Assembly (NCBI GenBank): GCA_023414975.1
Contig: JAEZMI010000253.1
Coordinates: 1 to 27,536 of the forward strand
Length of the DNA: 27,536 bases
Source of the DNA: Pseudomonadota bacterium
GTDB taxonomy: Bacteria; Pseudomonadota; Alphaproteobacteria; Rhizobiales; Xanthobacteraceae
Direction of reading: 5' to 3'
Shown: in pieces, positions 15,335 through 23,210 of the stretch
Position numbering within the stretch: the stretch's first letter is position 1
Layout: each line of letters begins with the position of its first letter
Translations under genes and position numbers: made by a program
The notes under the pieces: generated by a model
Told to the model about the DNA's origin: nothing
The model's database searches: none
What the model saw: only the letters and a program-made list of their open reading frames with translations

Positions 15335-16066
15335 CTATTCCAGATAGTCGGCGAAGCGCGCCACATGGTCGGCGAGGCCCAGCGCATGGTTGCGCACCAG
15401 CACCTCGGCGAGGTCCGTGTCGCGAGCCTCCAGCGCCTGGATGATGGCGAGGTGGTCCTGGATCGAGCGGTCCGCCCGGTCCTCCTCGCCGATCGTCTTG
15501 CGGCGGATCATGCGCATATGGGTGAACAGGTTCTCGGCGAGGTTCACCAGAATGCCGTTGCCGCCCATGGCGATGATGGTCTGGTGGAACTGGATGTTCA
15601 CCTCGGAATATTCGTCGAGCTTGGCATGGGGCGCCCCGTTGCCGTCGTCGAAGGAGGCGAACATCTCCCGCAGCCGGCCGATTTCCTCGTCGGTGGCATG
15701 CTGGGTGATGAGGCGCGCGGCGAGGCTCTCCAGCGCCGCCCACACCTGGATCATCTCGATTACCTCGCGCCGCGTCTTGCGCACCACATAGATGCCGCGC
15801 CGCGGCACCGAGTGGACGAAGCCCTCGCGCTCAAGCTGCGCCATCGCCTCGCGCACGGGCGTGCGGCTGACGCCGAGGCTCTGCGCCAGCTGGCGCTCGT
15901 CGAGCCGGACCTCCTGGGTCTGGTCGTAGATGTTCAGCGAGACGATGACTTCCTTGAGCGCGGTATAGGCGCGGTTCTTGAAGGTGGACGTGTCTTCCAG
16001 CGGCGCGACGGAGAGTTTGGCCGCTCCTGCGTTCACCCGGCGAATGGTGCTTTCGATGCTCATCAT
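15335..16066 (-). CDS. GntR-family transcriptional regulator, FadR/FCD subfamily
   Basis: A 243-residue regulator. The winged helix-turn-helix lies at about 30-95, with the classical LDERQLAQSLGVSRTPVREA segment followed by QLEREGFVHSVPRRGIYV. The helical FCD effector domain follows; the residues NIQFHQTI, DHLAIIQAL and RNHALGLADH supply the acid/His positions that bind metal and ligand in this subfamily. It lies 339 bp downstream of tctA on the same strand, so control of the tctCBA operon in response to a carboxylate is the simplest reading. The start at 16066 is the first of two adjacent ATG codons, with AGGTG 5 bp upstream. A terminator downstream closes the block. Confidence 0.9.
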   Translation of the reverse strand: MMSIESTIRRVNAGAAKLSVAPLEDTSTFKNRAYTALKEVIVSLNIYDQTQEVRLDERQLAQSLGVSRTPVREAMAQLEREGFVHSVPRRGIYVVRKTRREVIEMIQVWAALESLAARLITQHATDEEIGRLREMFASFDDGNGAPHAKLDEYSEVNIQFHQTIIAMGGNGILVNLAENLFTHMRMIRRKTIGEEDRADRSIQDHLAIIQALEARDTDLAEVLVRNHALGLADHVARFADYLE

Positions 16067-16319
16067 GCGGCACCTGTCGCGGACGCCGCCGCCGGCCGGC
16101 TGCCGGCGCGGCGAAGATGATGACGAAGCCTGTTATCGGCACAGAACATTGGCGTTGCCTCCCGACCCCCCGACTCAACGATCCGCCGGCGCGCCCCGGT
16201 GAGCTTCTCTGGCTCGTCCGGAAGGGCGGTTTCCCGTGGCGGTCGCGTGTTGCCCGATCTCCCTCTCCGGGGGCGAGGGATTCGGCGGAAAAGCGATTTG
16301 CCCCGCTCTTCGCCTGGGC

Positions 16320-16356
16320 GCCGCCTGACGATGCTCTTGCGGCATCCTCAGGCGGC
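16320..16356. repeat. Long imperfect hairpin (REP-like)
   Basis: Outer arms GCCGCCTGA (16320-16328) and TCAGGCGGC (16348-16356), inner arms GATGC (16330-16334) and GCATC (16342-16346), one C-C mismatch between them, loop 7 nt. It may belong to a dispersed palindrome family; no second copy was seen in the window. Confidence 0.6.
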
Positions 16357-16358
16357 TC

Positions 16359-16388
16359 AAAAACCCGCCGCGCACGGGGCGCGGCGGG
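16359..16388 (-). terminator. Rho-independent terminator after tctA
   Basis: On the minus strand a 9 bp stem, CCCGCCGCG (16388-16380) with CGCGGCGGG (16372-16364), and a 7 nt loop is followed by five T (16363-16359). It lies 18 bp after the tctA stop codon. Confidence 0.85.
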
Positions 16389-16405
16389 CCTTGTCGATGC
16401 GGGCC

Positions 16406-17914
16406 TCAGGCCGGCTGCGGGGTTGCCCGCATCTTGCCGATGAGGTGGCCGATGATCGGCCAGACCGCCGCGAGCACGCCGAGCCCCATGATCGAGCCGA
16501 CGAGGCCGTTCGACCAGAACACCGCGAGCGAACCGCCCGAGCCGAGCAGCGACTGGCGGAAGGCTTCCTCCGCGCTGTCGCCGAGGACGATGGCGAGCAC
16601 CAGCGGAGCCAGCGGGTAGTTGGTCTTCTTCAGCAGGTAGCCCAGCACGCCGAACACCATCATCATCAGCACGTCGAACACGTTGTTGTTCACCGTGTAG
16701 GCACCGATGGCGCAGATCACCAGGATCACCGGGGCGATGATCGAGAAGGGAATGCGCAGGATCGAGGCGAACAGCGGCACCGTGGTCAGCACAAGGATGA
16801 GGCCGACGATGTTGCCGAGATACATGGAGGCGATGAGGCCCCACACGAACTCCGCCTGCTCGACGAAGAGCATCGGGCCGGGCTGCAGACCCCAGATCAG
16901 CAGGCCGCCGAGCAGAACCGCGGCGGTCGGCGAACCGGGGACGCCGAGCGCCAGCATCGGCAGCATGGCGGCGGTACCGGCGGCGTGGGCGGCGGTTTCG
17001 GGGGCGACGACGCCCTCGATCTCGCCATTGCCGAAGTTCTTGCCGTTCTTCGACACGCGCTTGGCGATGCCATAGGCCATGAAGGAGGCCGGGGTGGCAC
17101 CCGCCGGGGTGATGCCCATCCAGCAGCCGATGATGATGGAGCGCAGCGAGGTCATCCAGTAGCGCGGCAGCGTCAGCCAGGTCTTCCACACCACCTTGGG
17201 GTCGATCTTCGCCGACTTGCCGCGGAATTCGAGACCCTCTTCCATGGTCAGCAGGATCTCGCCGATGCCGAAGAGACCGATAACCGCGATGAGGAAGTCG
17301 AAGCCGTTGAGCAGTTCGGTGACGCCGAAGGTGAGGCGAAGCTGGCCCGTGACCATGTCGAGGCCGACCGCCGCGAGGGCGAAGCCGATCATCATGGAAA
17401 CGATGGTCTTGGCCGGCGGCTCCTTGCTCATGCCCACGAAGGAGGCGAAGGCGAGGAAGTAGACCGCGAACTTCTCGGCCGGACCGAATTGCAGGGCGAA
17501 CTGGGCGACCAGCGGCGCGATGAGGGTGATCATCACCACCGCGAAGAAGGCGCCGACGAAGGAGGAGGTGAACGCCGCTGTCAGTGCCTCGCCCGCTCGT
17601 CCTGATCGGGCCATTGGATGGCCGTCGAATGTTGTCGCCACCGACCAGGGTTCGCCGGGAATGTTGAACAGCACCGAGGTGATGGCGCCGCCGAACAGCG
17701 CGCCCCAATAGATGCAGGTCAGAAGGATGATCGCCGAGGTCGGCGACATCGAGAAGGTGAGCGGCAGCAGGATGGCGACGCCGTTGGCGCCCCCGAGTCC
17801 GGGCAGCACGCCGATGATGACACCGAGCAGAATGCCGATGGCCATCAGCAGGATGTTGAACGGGTCGGATGCGATACCGAACCCGTGATAGAGATAGGTG
17901 AAATTCTCGAGCAT
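16406..17914 (-). CDS. tctA: Tripartite tricarboxylate transporter, large membrane subunit TctA
   Basis: A 502-residue protein of very hydrophobic character with about 11 to 12 membrane helices, the usual TctA size. It shows both internally repeated TctA signature regions. The first is GVLPGLGGANGVAILLPLTF near the N-terminus, with SPTSAIILLTCIYWGALFGG. The second is GITPAGATPASFMAYGIAKR, with ALGVPGSPTAAVLLGGL in the second half. TctA forms the transport channel for tri- or dicarboxylates delivered by the periplasmic TctC protein, driven by an ion gradient. ATG at 17914 has AGGGAA 6 bp upstream. It is the last gene of tctC-tctB-tctA (74 bp after tctB) and is followed by its own terminator. 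The substrate cannot be read from the sequence. Confidence 0.95.
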   Translation of the reverse strand: MLENFTYLYHGFGIASDPFNILLMAIGILLGVIIGVLPGLGGANGVAILLPLTFSMSPTSAIILLTCIYWGALFGGAITSVLFNIPGEPWSVATTFDGHPMARSGRAGEALTAAFTSSFVGAFFAVVMITLIAPLVAQFALQFGPAEKFAVYFLAFASFVGMSKEPPAKTIVSMMIGFALAAVGLDMVTGQLRLTFGVTELLNGFDFLIAVIGLFGIGEILLTMEEGLEFRGKSAKIDPKVVWKTWLTLPRYWMTSLRSIIIGCWMGITPAGATPASFMAYGIAKRVSKNGKNFGNGEIEGVVAPETAAHAAGTAAMLPMLALGVPGSPTAAVLLGGLLIWGLQPGPMLFVEQAEFVWGLIASMYLGNIVGLILVLTTVPLFASILRIPFSIIAPVILVICAIGAYTVNNNVFDVLMMMVFGVLGYLLKKTNYPLAPLVLAIVLGDSAEEAFRQSLLGSGGSLAVFWSNGLVGSIMGLGVLAAVWPIIGHLIGKMRATPQPA

Positions 17915-17925
17915 GGGCGTTTCCC

Positions 17926-17964
17926 TGGCAGGCGGCTTTGGCAGGCGGCTTGGGCAGCCGGCTT
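17926..17964. repeat. 13 bp tandem repeats between tctB and tctA
   Basis: TGGCAGGCGGCTT occurs perfectly at 17926-17938 and 17939-17951, with a degenerate third copy at 17952-17964. The array fills most of the gap just upstream of the tctA ribosome-binding site. Confidence 0.85.
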
Positions 17965-17988
17965 GCGGCCCGCTTTATCTGTCGGTGA

Positions 17989-18492
17989 TCACAGTCCGAG
18001 CATCGCCTCGATCGGCCCCTTTGGGAGCGGAATGAGGAACCAGCGCTCGAGCGTCATGTAGAAGAAGGCCGGCACGCCGAACGCCACGGCGAGCGACAGC
18101 GGCAGGCGGTATTTGCCGATCCACATCATGAAGCCGAGGATCAGCGCGACAGACGGAACGTAGATGCCGAGAAACGGCACGAGCGCGACATAGATGCAGG
18201 CCGGGATCAGCACCCGCAGCACCTGGCCGAGCTGGCTCCATTCGGCGAAGAGCGGCTCGGGGCTCACGCGCATGCCGTGCACGAGGTTGATCAGGCTGCA
18301 CACGACGATGATGAGCCCGACATAGAAGGGAAAGAAGCCGGCCTGCGGACCGTCGGCACTCCAGCCGACGCCGACCAGGTAGCTGCCGTAAATGACGATG
18401 AGGCCGAACAGCAGGGTCAGCAGGGCTGTGCCGATTTCGACGCTGCGCTGCTTGGGGCCTCCCCCGCCCGCCCCATGGTGAGCCTGTTCCAT
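17989..18492 (-). CDS. tctB: Tripartite tricarboxylate transporter, small membrane subunit TctB
   Basis: A 167-residue protein with four predicted membrane segments: around IGTALLTLLFGLIVIYGSYLV, AGFFPFYVGLIIVVCSLINLV, VLIPACIYVALVPFLGIYV through ALILGFMMWI, and LSLAVAFGVPAFFYMTLERW. This order and the ending WFLIPLPKGPIE(A) are typical of TctB. TctB is poorly conserved, so family membership rests on topology, these motifs and position. The start is placed at 18492, not at the in-frame ATG at 18657, because GGAGA lies 7 bp before it and the upstream extension has no membrane or family character. It lies between tctC (246 bp upstream) and tctA. Confidence 0.9.
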   Translation of the reverse strand: MEQAHHGAGGGGPKQRSVEIGTALLTLLFGLIVIYGSYLVGVGWSADGPQAGFFPFYVGLIIVVCSLINLVHGMRVSPEPLFAEWSQLGQVLRVLIPACIYVALVPFLGIYVPSVALILGFMMWIGKYRLPLSLAVAFGVPAFFYMTLERWFLIPLPKGPIEAMLGL

Positions 18493-18705
18493 AGATTGTC
18501 TCCGAAAAATCCGCGCAAAAGGGGTGTCCGGCGAGGGCACCCGCCAGAGGCACGTTGCCCCACCGGAGGCACGTTCGGCGTCAGCCGGGGACGCCGCTTT
18601 GTTCTGTCGTTCTTTTTTCGCTGGGCCCGCCGTCCGGGCCGATGCCGCCGGCGCCACGCCGGCCGGGAAACATCCGGGCCGGCGCTGCCGATTCGGGCCG
18701 GCAAA

Positions 18706-18724
18706 GCCGGCGAGGGTCGCCGGC
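18706..18724. other. Stem-loop between tctC and tctB
   Basis: GCCGGCGA-ggg-TCGCCGGC is a perfect 8 bp stem, 15 bp past the tctC stop codon and without a T-run on the coding strand. Such hairpins after periplasmic binding protein genes often protect the upstream mRNA and allow higher expression than of the membrane genes; here this is inference. Confidence 0.5.
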
Positions 18725-18738
18725 CCGGCGCGGGGCGA

Positions 18739-19749
18739 TCAGTTACCGGCGATGAAGCCGGCTTCCTGCATCAGGCCCTTGTGCTTGGTCTCGGCCTGGT
18801 CGAGCCAGCTCTTGAACTCGTTGCCGGTCATGAAGGTCGGGTTGAAGGCGCCGTCCTTCATGAGCTGCTGCCACTCGGGGGTCTCGCGGACCTTCTTGAA
18901 CAGGTCGACGAAATAGGCGACCTGCTCGTCGGTCACGCCCGGCGGCATGAAGATGCCGCGCAGCATGAGATATTCGACGTTGAGGCCGGCCGAGATGCAG
19001 GTCGGGATCGAGGACCAGGACTGGTCGCCGAGGATCTTGTCGGTGTAGGGCAGCTGCTTGGAATCGAACACGCAGAGCGGGCGCACCTTGTCGCCGCGCC
19101 ACTGCGAGACGGCCTCGATCGGGTTGTTCACGGTCGAGTTCACATGGCCGCCGACCAGCTGCACCGCGACCTCGCCGCCGCCCTTGTAGGGGATGTAGGT
19201 CAGCTTCTTGCCGAGCGCCTTCTCGATGGCGACGGTGATGATCTGGTCTTCCTGCTTGGAACCGGTGCCGCCCATCTTGAAGGTGCCGTCCGGCGCCGCC
19301 TTGATAGCCGCCTCATATTCCTGCGCGGTCTTGTAGGGCTCCTGGGCGTTCACCCACAGCACGAACTCGTCCAGCGCCAGCATCGCGACGGGGGTCAGGT
19401 CCTTCCAGTTGAAGGGAATGCCGGTCGCCAGCGGGGTGGTGAACAGGTTGGACAGCGAGATGACGATCTTGTGCGGGTTGCCCTTGTTGCTCTTCACGTC
19501 GAGGAAGCCCTCGCCGCCCGCGCCGCCCGACTTGTTGATGACGACGAGCTGGGTCGACATCAGGCTGTGCTTGGCGATGATGCCCTGGAGCGTGCGGGCC
19601 ATCTGGTCGGCGCCGCCGCCGGTGCCGGCGGGGACGATGAACTCGACCGGCTTGGTCGGCTGCCAGGCCGCGGCGGCTGGCAGCATGGAGAGCGCCGTCA
19701 TGCCGAGGGCGGTAATGGCGCCCAGACCAAGGGCATGGAAGTGTTTCAT
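18739..19749 (-). CDS. tctC: Tripartite tricarboxylate transporter substrate-binding protein (TctC/Bug family)
   Basis: A 336-residue periplasmic binding protein. Residues 1-28 form a signal peptide (MKHFHALGLGAITALGMTAL then SMLPAAAA). The mature part opens with the Bug-family strand KPVEFIVPAGTGGGADQMAR, and VVINKSGGAGGEGF follows as second conserved loop. Later landmarks are GTFKMGGTGSKQED and LTYIPYKGGGEVAVQLVGGHV. Bug proteins bind organic acids. This one is close in pattern to TctC-type members, but the ligand is not predictable. The start at 19749 is chosen over the in-frame 19908 because the signal peptide begins there and AAGGA lies about 8 bp before it. It is first in tctC-tctB-tctA, with operator-like sequence 215-275 bp upstream of its start. 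Confidence 0.95.
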   Translation of the reverse strand: MKHFHALGLGAITALGMTALSMLPAAAAWQPTKPVEFIVPAGTGGGADQMARTLQGIIAKHSLMSTQLVVINKSGGAGGEGFLDVKSNKGNPHKIVISLSNLFTTPLATGIPFNWKDLTPVAMLALDEFVLWVNAQEPYKTAQEYEAAIKAAPDGTFKMGGTGSKQEDQIITVAIEKALGKKLTYIPYKGGGEVAVQLVGGHVNSTVNNPIEAVSQWRGDKVRPLCVFDSKQLPYTDKILGDQSWSSIPTCISAGLNVEYLMLRGIFMPPGVTDEQVAYFVDLFKKVRETPEWQQLMKDGAFNPTFMTGNEFKSWLDQAETKHKGLMQEAGFIAGN

Positions 19750-19931
19750 TTGGCGTTTCCTTCCCAAAAGGATTTTGGCGTTCAACCGATCTTTGGTCGG
19801 TCTTCTTGTTTGGGTTCCGCTTCGTGAATGACGCAGCGGCCGCGCGATAACCGGCCGGCTCTTTGCTTCGTCTCTCCGCCGGATACTCCGTGGAATAAGT
19901 TGTACCAAGATTAGAACAAAGCCAAGAGCTA

Positions 19932-19958
19932 ATTCTAAAGTTCAATGGTGCGTCGCAA
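19932..19958 (-). promoter_or_regulatory. Possible tctC promoter
   Basis: On the minus strand TTGCGA (19958-19953) is followed 15 bp later by TAGAAT (19937-19932). The spacer is short (16 if CTTGCG is used as -35). It lies just downstream of the operator-like repeats, in the A+T-rich part. Confidence 0.25.
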
Positions 19959-19966
19959 GGTCAGAT

Positions 19967-20022
19967 TGTATTACGTATTCCAAGCATAACGTATGTGGCA
20001 TACCGAACTTGGTATACGTTAT
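19967..20022. promoter_or_regulatory. Operator-like repeat cluster upstream of tctC, probable GntR (FCD) site
   Basis: ATAACGTAT (19986-19994) and ATACGTTAT (20014-20022) form a perfect 9 bp inverted repeat. ACGTAT also occurs directly repeated at 19973-19978. A second inverted repeat, GCATACC (19998-20004) with GGTATAC (20011-20017), overlaps it, and the core GTATAC is itself palindromic. FCD-type GntR regulators commonly bind sites built around GTATAC or TNGT...ACNA, and a member of this subfamily is encoded downstream of tctA. Confidence 0.5.
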
Positions 20023-20289
20023 TTTGCATTATGTGCGGCCGCATACCTTATTAAGCAAACCCTTGGCTCGAAACGGTTTTGCTTCAACGCCGCGCCCGCG
20101 TCGCTGCCGCGCCAGGCGAATTTTCCGCTGGGGAAGCTCTCGTCCCGCCGCCGGCACGCCCGGCCGGAATCCCCGCGCGAATACTTCATGCACGGCGCGG
20201 CGGCCCGAATTCGTCCCTCTCCTCCCCATTTTTGCGCCACATTGCTGCGGTGCAACGACGAATGCCGCACCTCCGCGCGACGCGGGGAC

Positions 20290-20345
20290 GTGATCATCCC
20301 GCCGTGATCATCCCGCCGTGATCATCCCGCCCTGATCATCCCGGT
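20290..20345. repeat. Four 14 bp tandem repeats upstream of zwf
   Basis: GTGATCATCCCGCC is repeated perfectly at 20290-20303, 20304-20317 and 20318-20331, with a fourth copy changed at three positions (20332-20345). Each unit contains the palindrome TGATCA. The array ends about 180 bp before the zwf start. Confidence 0.92.
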
Positions 20346-20522
20346 GTCGCGCGGGGCGGCTAGGCTCACGCGGCGCGGGCGTTCCGCAGTACCGGAAAGG
20401 CCGTTCCCGCGCGGACCGGTTTTTGCTAGGTGAGAGCCGCGGCGAAGCGGGTTGCTGGGCACAATCCCCCGGGCCGAGATCGCGGCGGGCATCGGCCCGT
20501 CGATCATCAGGAGAGTTCGTGC

Positions 20523-21998
20523 ATGACCAGCCGCTTGATTCCGGTTCCGCCCTTCGTTCTGACCGTCTTCGGAGCCACCGGCGACCTCTCCCGGCGCAAG
20601 CTGATTCCCGCCCTCTTCCACCGCGACGCGGACGGGCAGATCCCCGACGAGGCCCTCATCATCGGCGTCTCCCGCCGCCCGATGAGCGATGACGAGTTCC
20701 GCGCCTTCGCCCGGCAGGCGCTGAACGACCACATCCCCGCCGCCGAGCTGAAGGAGCCGGAAGTCGCGCGCTTCCTCGACCGGCTCTCCTATGTCGCGGC
20801 CGATGCCGACGGCGAACCCGGCTGGCCGGAGCTGGCCGAGCGCGTGGCCGCCGCCGGCGAGGTGATTCCGGTCTATTACCTCGCCACCGCCCCGCACCTC
20901 TTCGGCCCCATCTGCGACCGGCTCGGCAAATACGGCCTCGCGGAGAAGGGGCGCGTCGTCATCGAGAAGCCCATCGGCAAGGACCTGAAGTCCGCCGTGG
21001 CGCTCAACGAGCAGGTCGGCCGCATCTTCCCGGAAGAGCGCGTCTACCGCATCGACCATTATCTCGGGAAGGAGACGGTGCAGAACCTGATGGCGCTGCG
21101 CTTCGCCAACGCCCTGTTCGAGCCGCTCTGGAACAACGCCCATATCGACCATGTGCAGATCACCGTCGCCGAGTCGCTCGGCGTCGAGGAGCGGGCCGGC
21201 TATTACGACACCGCCGGCGCCATGCGCGACATGGTGCAGAACCACATCCTCCAGCTGCTCTGCCTGGTGGCGATGGAGCCGCCCTCCTCGCTCGACGCGG
21301 ACGCGGTGCGCGACGAGAAGCTGAAGGTGCTGCGCGCGCTCAAGCGCATCGACGATCACAACATGGCCCAGCTCACCGTGCGCGGGCAGTACCGCGCCGG
21401 CGCCTCCTCCGGCGGCGCGGTGCCGGGCTATCTGGAAGAGCTCGGCTCCAACCGCAGCGAGACCGAAACCTTCGTCGCCGTGAAGGCGGAGCTGGAGAAC
21501 TGGCGCTGGGCCGGCGTGCCCTTCTATCTGCGCACCGGCAAGCGCCTCGCCTCGCGCGTGTCGGAGATCGTCGTCGGCTTCCGCCATGTGCCGCATTCGG
21601 TGTTCGGCGACGCCGTCGGCCCGATCGAGCCGAACCGGCTCGTCATCCGCCTGCAGCCGGACGAGGGCGTGAAGCTGTGGTTGATGATCAAGGATCCCGG
21701 TCCGGGCGGCATCCGCCTCACCCATGTGCCGCTCGACATGAGCTTCGCCAAGGCGTTCAAGGTGCGCAACCCGGATGCCTATGAACGGCTGATCCTCGAC
21801 GTGGTGCGCGGCAACCAGACCCTGTTCATGCGCCGCGACGAGGTGGAGGCCGCGTGGAAATGGGTCGACCCGATCCTAGAGGCGTGGCGCGGCGCCAAGG
21901 AGCCGCCCCGCCCCTACACCGCCGGCACCTGGGGCCCCTCCGCCTCCATCGCCCTGATCGAGCGCGACGGCCGCACGTGGCTGGAAGACGGCGCCTGA
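20523..21998 (+). CDS. zwf: Glucose-6-phosphate 1-dehydrogenase
   Basis: Oxidises glucose 6-phosphate to 6-phosphogluconolactone with NADP(+) or NAD(+), the entry to the Entner-Doudoroff and oxidative pentose phosphate pathways. The protein has 491 residues, the usual length. The coenzyme loop is VFGATGDLSRRKLIPAL, the substrate/catalytic motif RIDHYLGKETVQNLM contains the active-site His-Tyr-Leu-Gly-Lys, and VIEKPIGKDL precedes it. PFYLRTGKRLASRVSEI is the conserved C-terminal glucose-phosphate binding segment. ATG at 20523 follows AGGAGAG with about 6 bp. It is the first gene of zwf-pgl-edd, although 435 bp of repeat-rich sequence separate it from pgl. Confidence 0.97.
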   Translation: MTSRLIPVPPFVLTVFGATGDLSRRKLIPALFHRDADGQIPDEALIIGVSRRPMSDDEFRAFARQALNDHIPAAELKEPEVARFLDRLSYVAADADGEPGWPELAERVAAAGEVIPVYYLATAPHLFGPICDRLGKYGLAEKGRVVIEKPIGKDLKSAVALNEQVGRIFPEERVYRIDHYLGKETVQNLMALRFANALFEPLWNNAHIDHVQITVAESLGVEERAGYYDTAGAMRDMVQNHILQLLCLVAMEPPSSLDADAVRDEKLKVLRALKRIDDHNMAQLTVRGQYRAGASSGGAVPGYLEELGSNRSETETFVAVKAELENWRWAGVPFYLRTGKRLASRVSEIVVGFRHVPHSVFGDAVGPIEPNRLVIRLQPDEGVKLWLMIKDPGPGGIRLTHVPLDMSFAKAFKVRNPDAYERLILDVVRGNQTLFMRRDEVEAAWKWVDPILEAWRGAKEPPRPYTAGTWGPSASIALIERDGRTWLEDGA

Positions 21999-22073
21999 CC
22001 GGCGCCTTCGGACAGCGGATCGGCGCCTCCACGGCGCCCGGGCTGGTAGACGGCGCCTCACCGGCGCCTTCGG
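21981..22073. repeat. 31 bp direct repeat copying the zwf 3' end
   Basis: Bases 21981-22011 (the last six zwf codons, the stop and 10 bp beyond) are repeated at 22043-22073 with 29 of 31 identical. One change turns the TGA stop into TCA. The stretch between and after the copies is rich in GGCGCC. Confidence 0.8.
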
Positions 22074-22145
22074 CACGGCGCCGGCGGACCCGGTCCGGAC
22101 GAGGTGGCGCACCGTCCCGCGCGGGGCGGTGGCCCGCGCCGGTCA

Positions 22146-22177
22146 CGAGGTTGCGTAAAGGCGAGGTTGCGTAAAGG
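22146..22177. repeat. 16 bp tandem duplication
   Basis: CGAGGTTGCGTAAAGG at 22146-22161 is repeated without change at 22162-22177. Confidence 0.9.
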
Positions 22178-22263
22178 AAGGTCGTCAAAACAAGGAGATA
22201 AGGCGCTTCAGTGTTTCCATGGAACGCCGAAGCGCCCTACTCTCCGGCTATGGCGCCTCCGCA

Positions 22264-22308
22264 GGGAGGCCGTCTCCAGGGAGGCCGTCTCCAGGGAGGC
22301 CGTCTCCA
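22264..22308. repeat. 15 bp tandem repeat, three perfect copies
   Basis: GGGAGGCCGTCTCCA occurs at 22264-22278, 22279-22293 and 22294-22308 with no mismatch, which points to a recent or actively maintained expansion. Confidence 0.92.
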
Positions 22309-22433
22309 CGGCTGGTCGTTGCGACGGGTGGGCCGGGCCATCCGTCGACGGCGAGGCGATACATACCGCGCCGGTCAAGACCGGCCGAAGGCGACAGACC
22401 CGCCGGCCTCGACCGGCGGCAGGGTGAGGGAGC

Positions 22434-23132
22434 GTGAGCGTGCCGAATCTTCAGGAGTTTTCCGACAGCGCCGCCGTCGCGCGGGCACTGGCCGATTATG
22501 TCGGCGGCGCCCTTGCCGCCCGCGTGGCGCGCGACGGGCTGGCGAGCCTCGCCGTCTCCGGCGGGCGCACGCCGACGCGCTTCTTCGACGAATTGTCGAC
22601 GCGCGACCTGCCCTGGGACAGGATTCTCGTCACGCTGGTGGACGAGCGCTGGGTGCGCGAGACCTCGGACCGGTCCAATGCCCGGCTGGTCCGCCAGCAT
22701 TTGCTGACCAACAAGGCGGCCGCTGCCCGCTTCGTGCCCCTCGCCAATGACGCCCCGACGCCCGAGGCGGGGCTGTTCGCCGTCAACGAGGCGCTGGAGG
22801 AACTGCCCTGGCCGCTCGCCTGCGCCGTGCTCGGCATGGGCGATGACGGCCACACCGCCTCCTTCTTTCCCGGCGGCGATCATCTGGAAGAGGCCCTCGA
22901 TCCCGAGGGCGCGCTCGGCCTTCTGCCGATGCACGCCCCCGCCGCCGGCGAGCCGCGCATCACCCTCACCCTGCCGGTGCTGCTCGCCGCCGACGCGCTG
23001 GCCCTGCACATCGAAGGCGCCGGCAAGCGCCCCGTGCTGGAGGCGGCGCTCGGCGAGGGGCCGGCGACCGACATGCCGATCCGCGCCGTGCTGCGCGCCC
23101 GCCCGGCGCTCGACATCTTCTGGTGCCCCTGA
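22434..23132 (+). CDS. pgl: 6-phosphogluconolactonase
   Basis: Hydrolyses 6-phosphoglucono-1,5-lactone to 6-phosphogluconate, the step between Zwf and Edd. The protein has 232 residues, usual for the NagB/RpiA-like DevB family. Motifs are LAVSGGRTPTRFFDEL near the N-terminus, VTLVDERWVRETSDRSNARL (substrate loop), and AVLGMGDDGHTASFFPGG, the diagnostic catalytic segment with the conserved Asp-Gly-His. RITLTLPVLLAAD completes the fold. The start is GTG at 22434, with GAGGGAG just upstream; a second GTG at 22440 is possible. It is followed by edd after 78 bp. Confidence 0.95.
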   Translation: MSVPNLQEFSDSAAVARALADYVGGALAARVARDGLASLAVSGGRTPTRFFDELSTRDLPWDRILVTLVDERWVRETSDRSNARLVRQHLLTNKAAAARFVPLANDAPTPEAGLFAVNEALEELPWPLACAVLGMGDDGHTASFFPGGDHLEEALDPEGALGLLPMHAPAAGEPRITLTLPVLLAADALALHIEGAGKRPVLEAALGEGPATDMPIRAVLRARPALDIFWCP

Positions 23133-23210
23133 GCCGGCACAACGCGACATATCCAGCGACGCCGCGGCCGGCGTCCTTTTCCGGCCGTTGACCACCTTGA
23201 GGAGAGCCGC

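Larger units (their letters stand above)
16067..16405 (-). other. Intergenic region between tctA and the gntR-type gene
   Basis: There is no gene in these 339 bp. It holds the tctA terminator (16359-16388) and, next to it, a 37 nt hairpin at 16320-16356 made of GCCGCCTGA / TCAGGCGGC with an inner GATGC / GCATC stem. The hairpin could be a REP-like dispersed element. The gntR promoter is probably in the left part, but none was clear. Confidence 0.5.
19750..20522. promoter_or_regulatory. Gene-free region between divergent tctC and zwf
   Basis: There is no believable gene in these 773 bp. The left third (about 19880-20060) is distinctly A+T-rich and holds inverted and direct repeats suited to a GntR operator. 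The middle is ordinary G+C-rich sequence. A 14 bp tandem array lies at 20290-20345. The zwf promoter must be in the right part; no obvious HexR-type palindrome was seen. Confidence 0.5.
21999..22433 (+). other. Repeat-rich spacer between zwf and pgl
   Basis: No gene was recognised in these 435 bp. It holds the copied zwf end (to 22073), a 16 bp tandem duplication (22146-22177) and a 15 bp triple repeat (22264-22308). No terminator with a T-run was seen, so read-through from zwf into pgl and edd is possible. The spacing is unusually long for this gene set. Confidence 0.6.

Noticed and set aside
18599..18640. T-run and G+C-rich hairpin considered as a terminator between tctC and tctB
   Set aside because: The T-run precedes the hairpin on the plus strand and is an A-run on the coding (minus) strand, so it cannot act as a Rho-independent terminator.
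19993..20321. Plus-strand open frames of 80-104 codons between tctC and zwf
   Set aside because: They run over operator-like and tandem-repeat DNA, overlap each other in three frames, and have no ribosome-binding site or recognisable motif.
20290..20345. Short regular repeats considered as a CRISPR array
   Set aside because: Units are contiguous with no spacers, only 14 bp long, and no cas gene is nearby.
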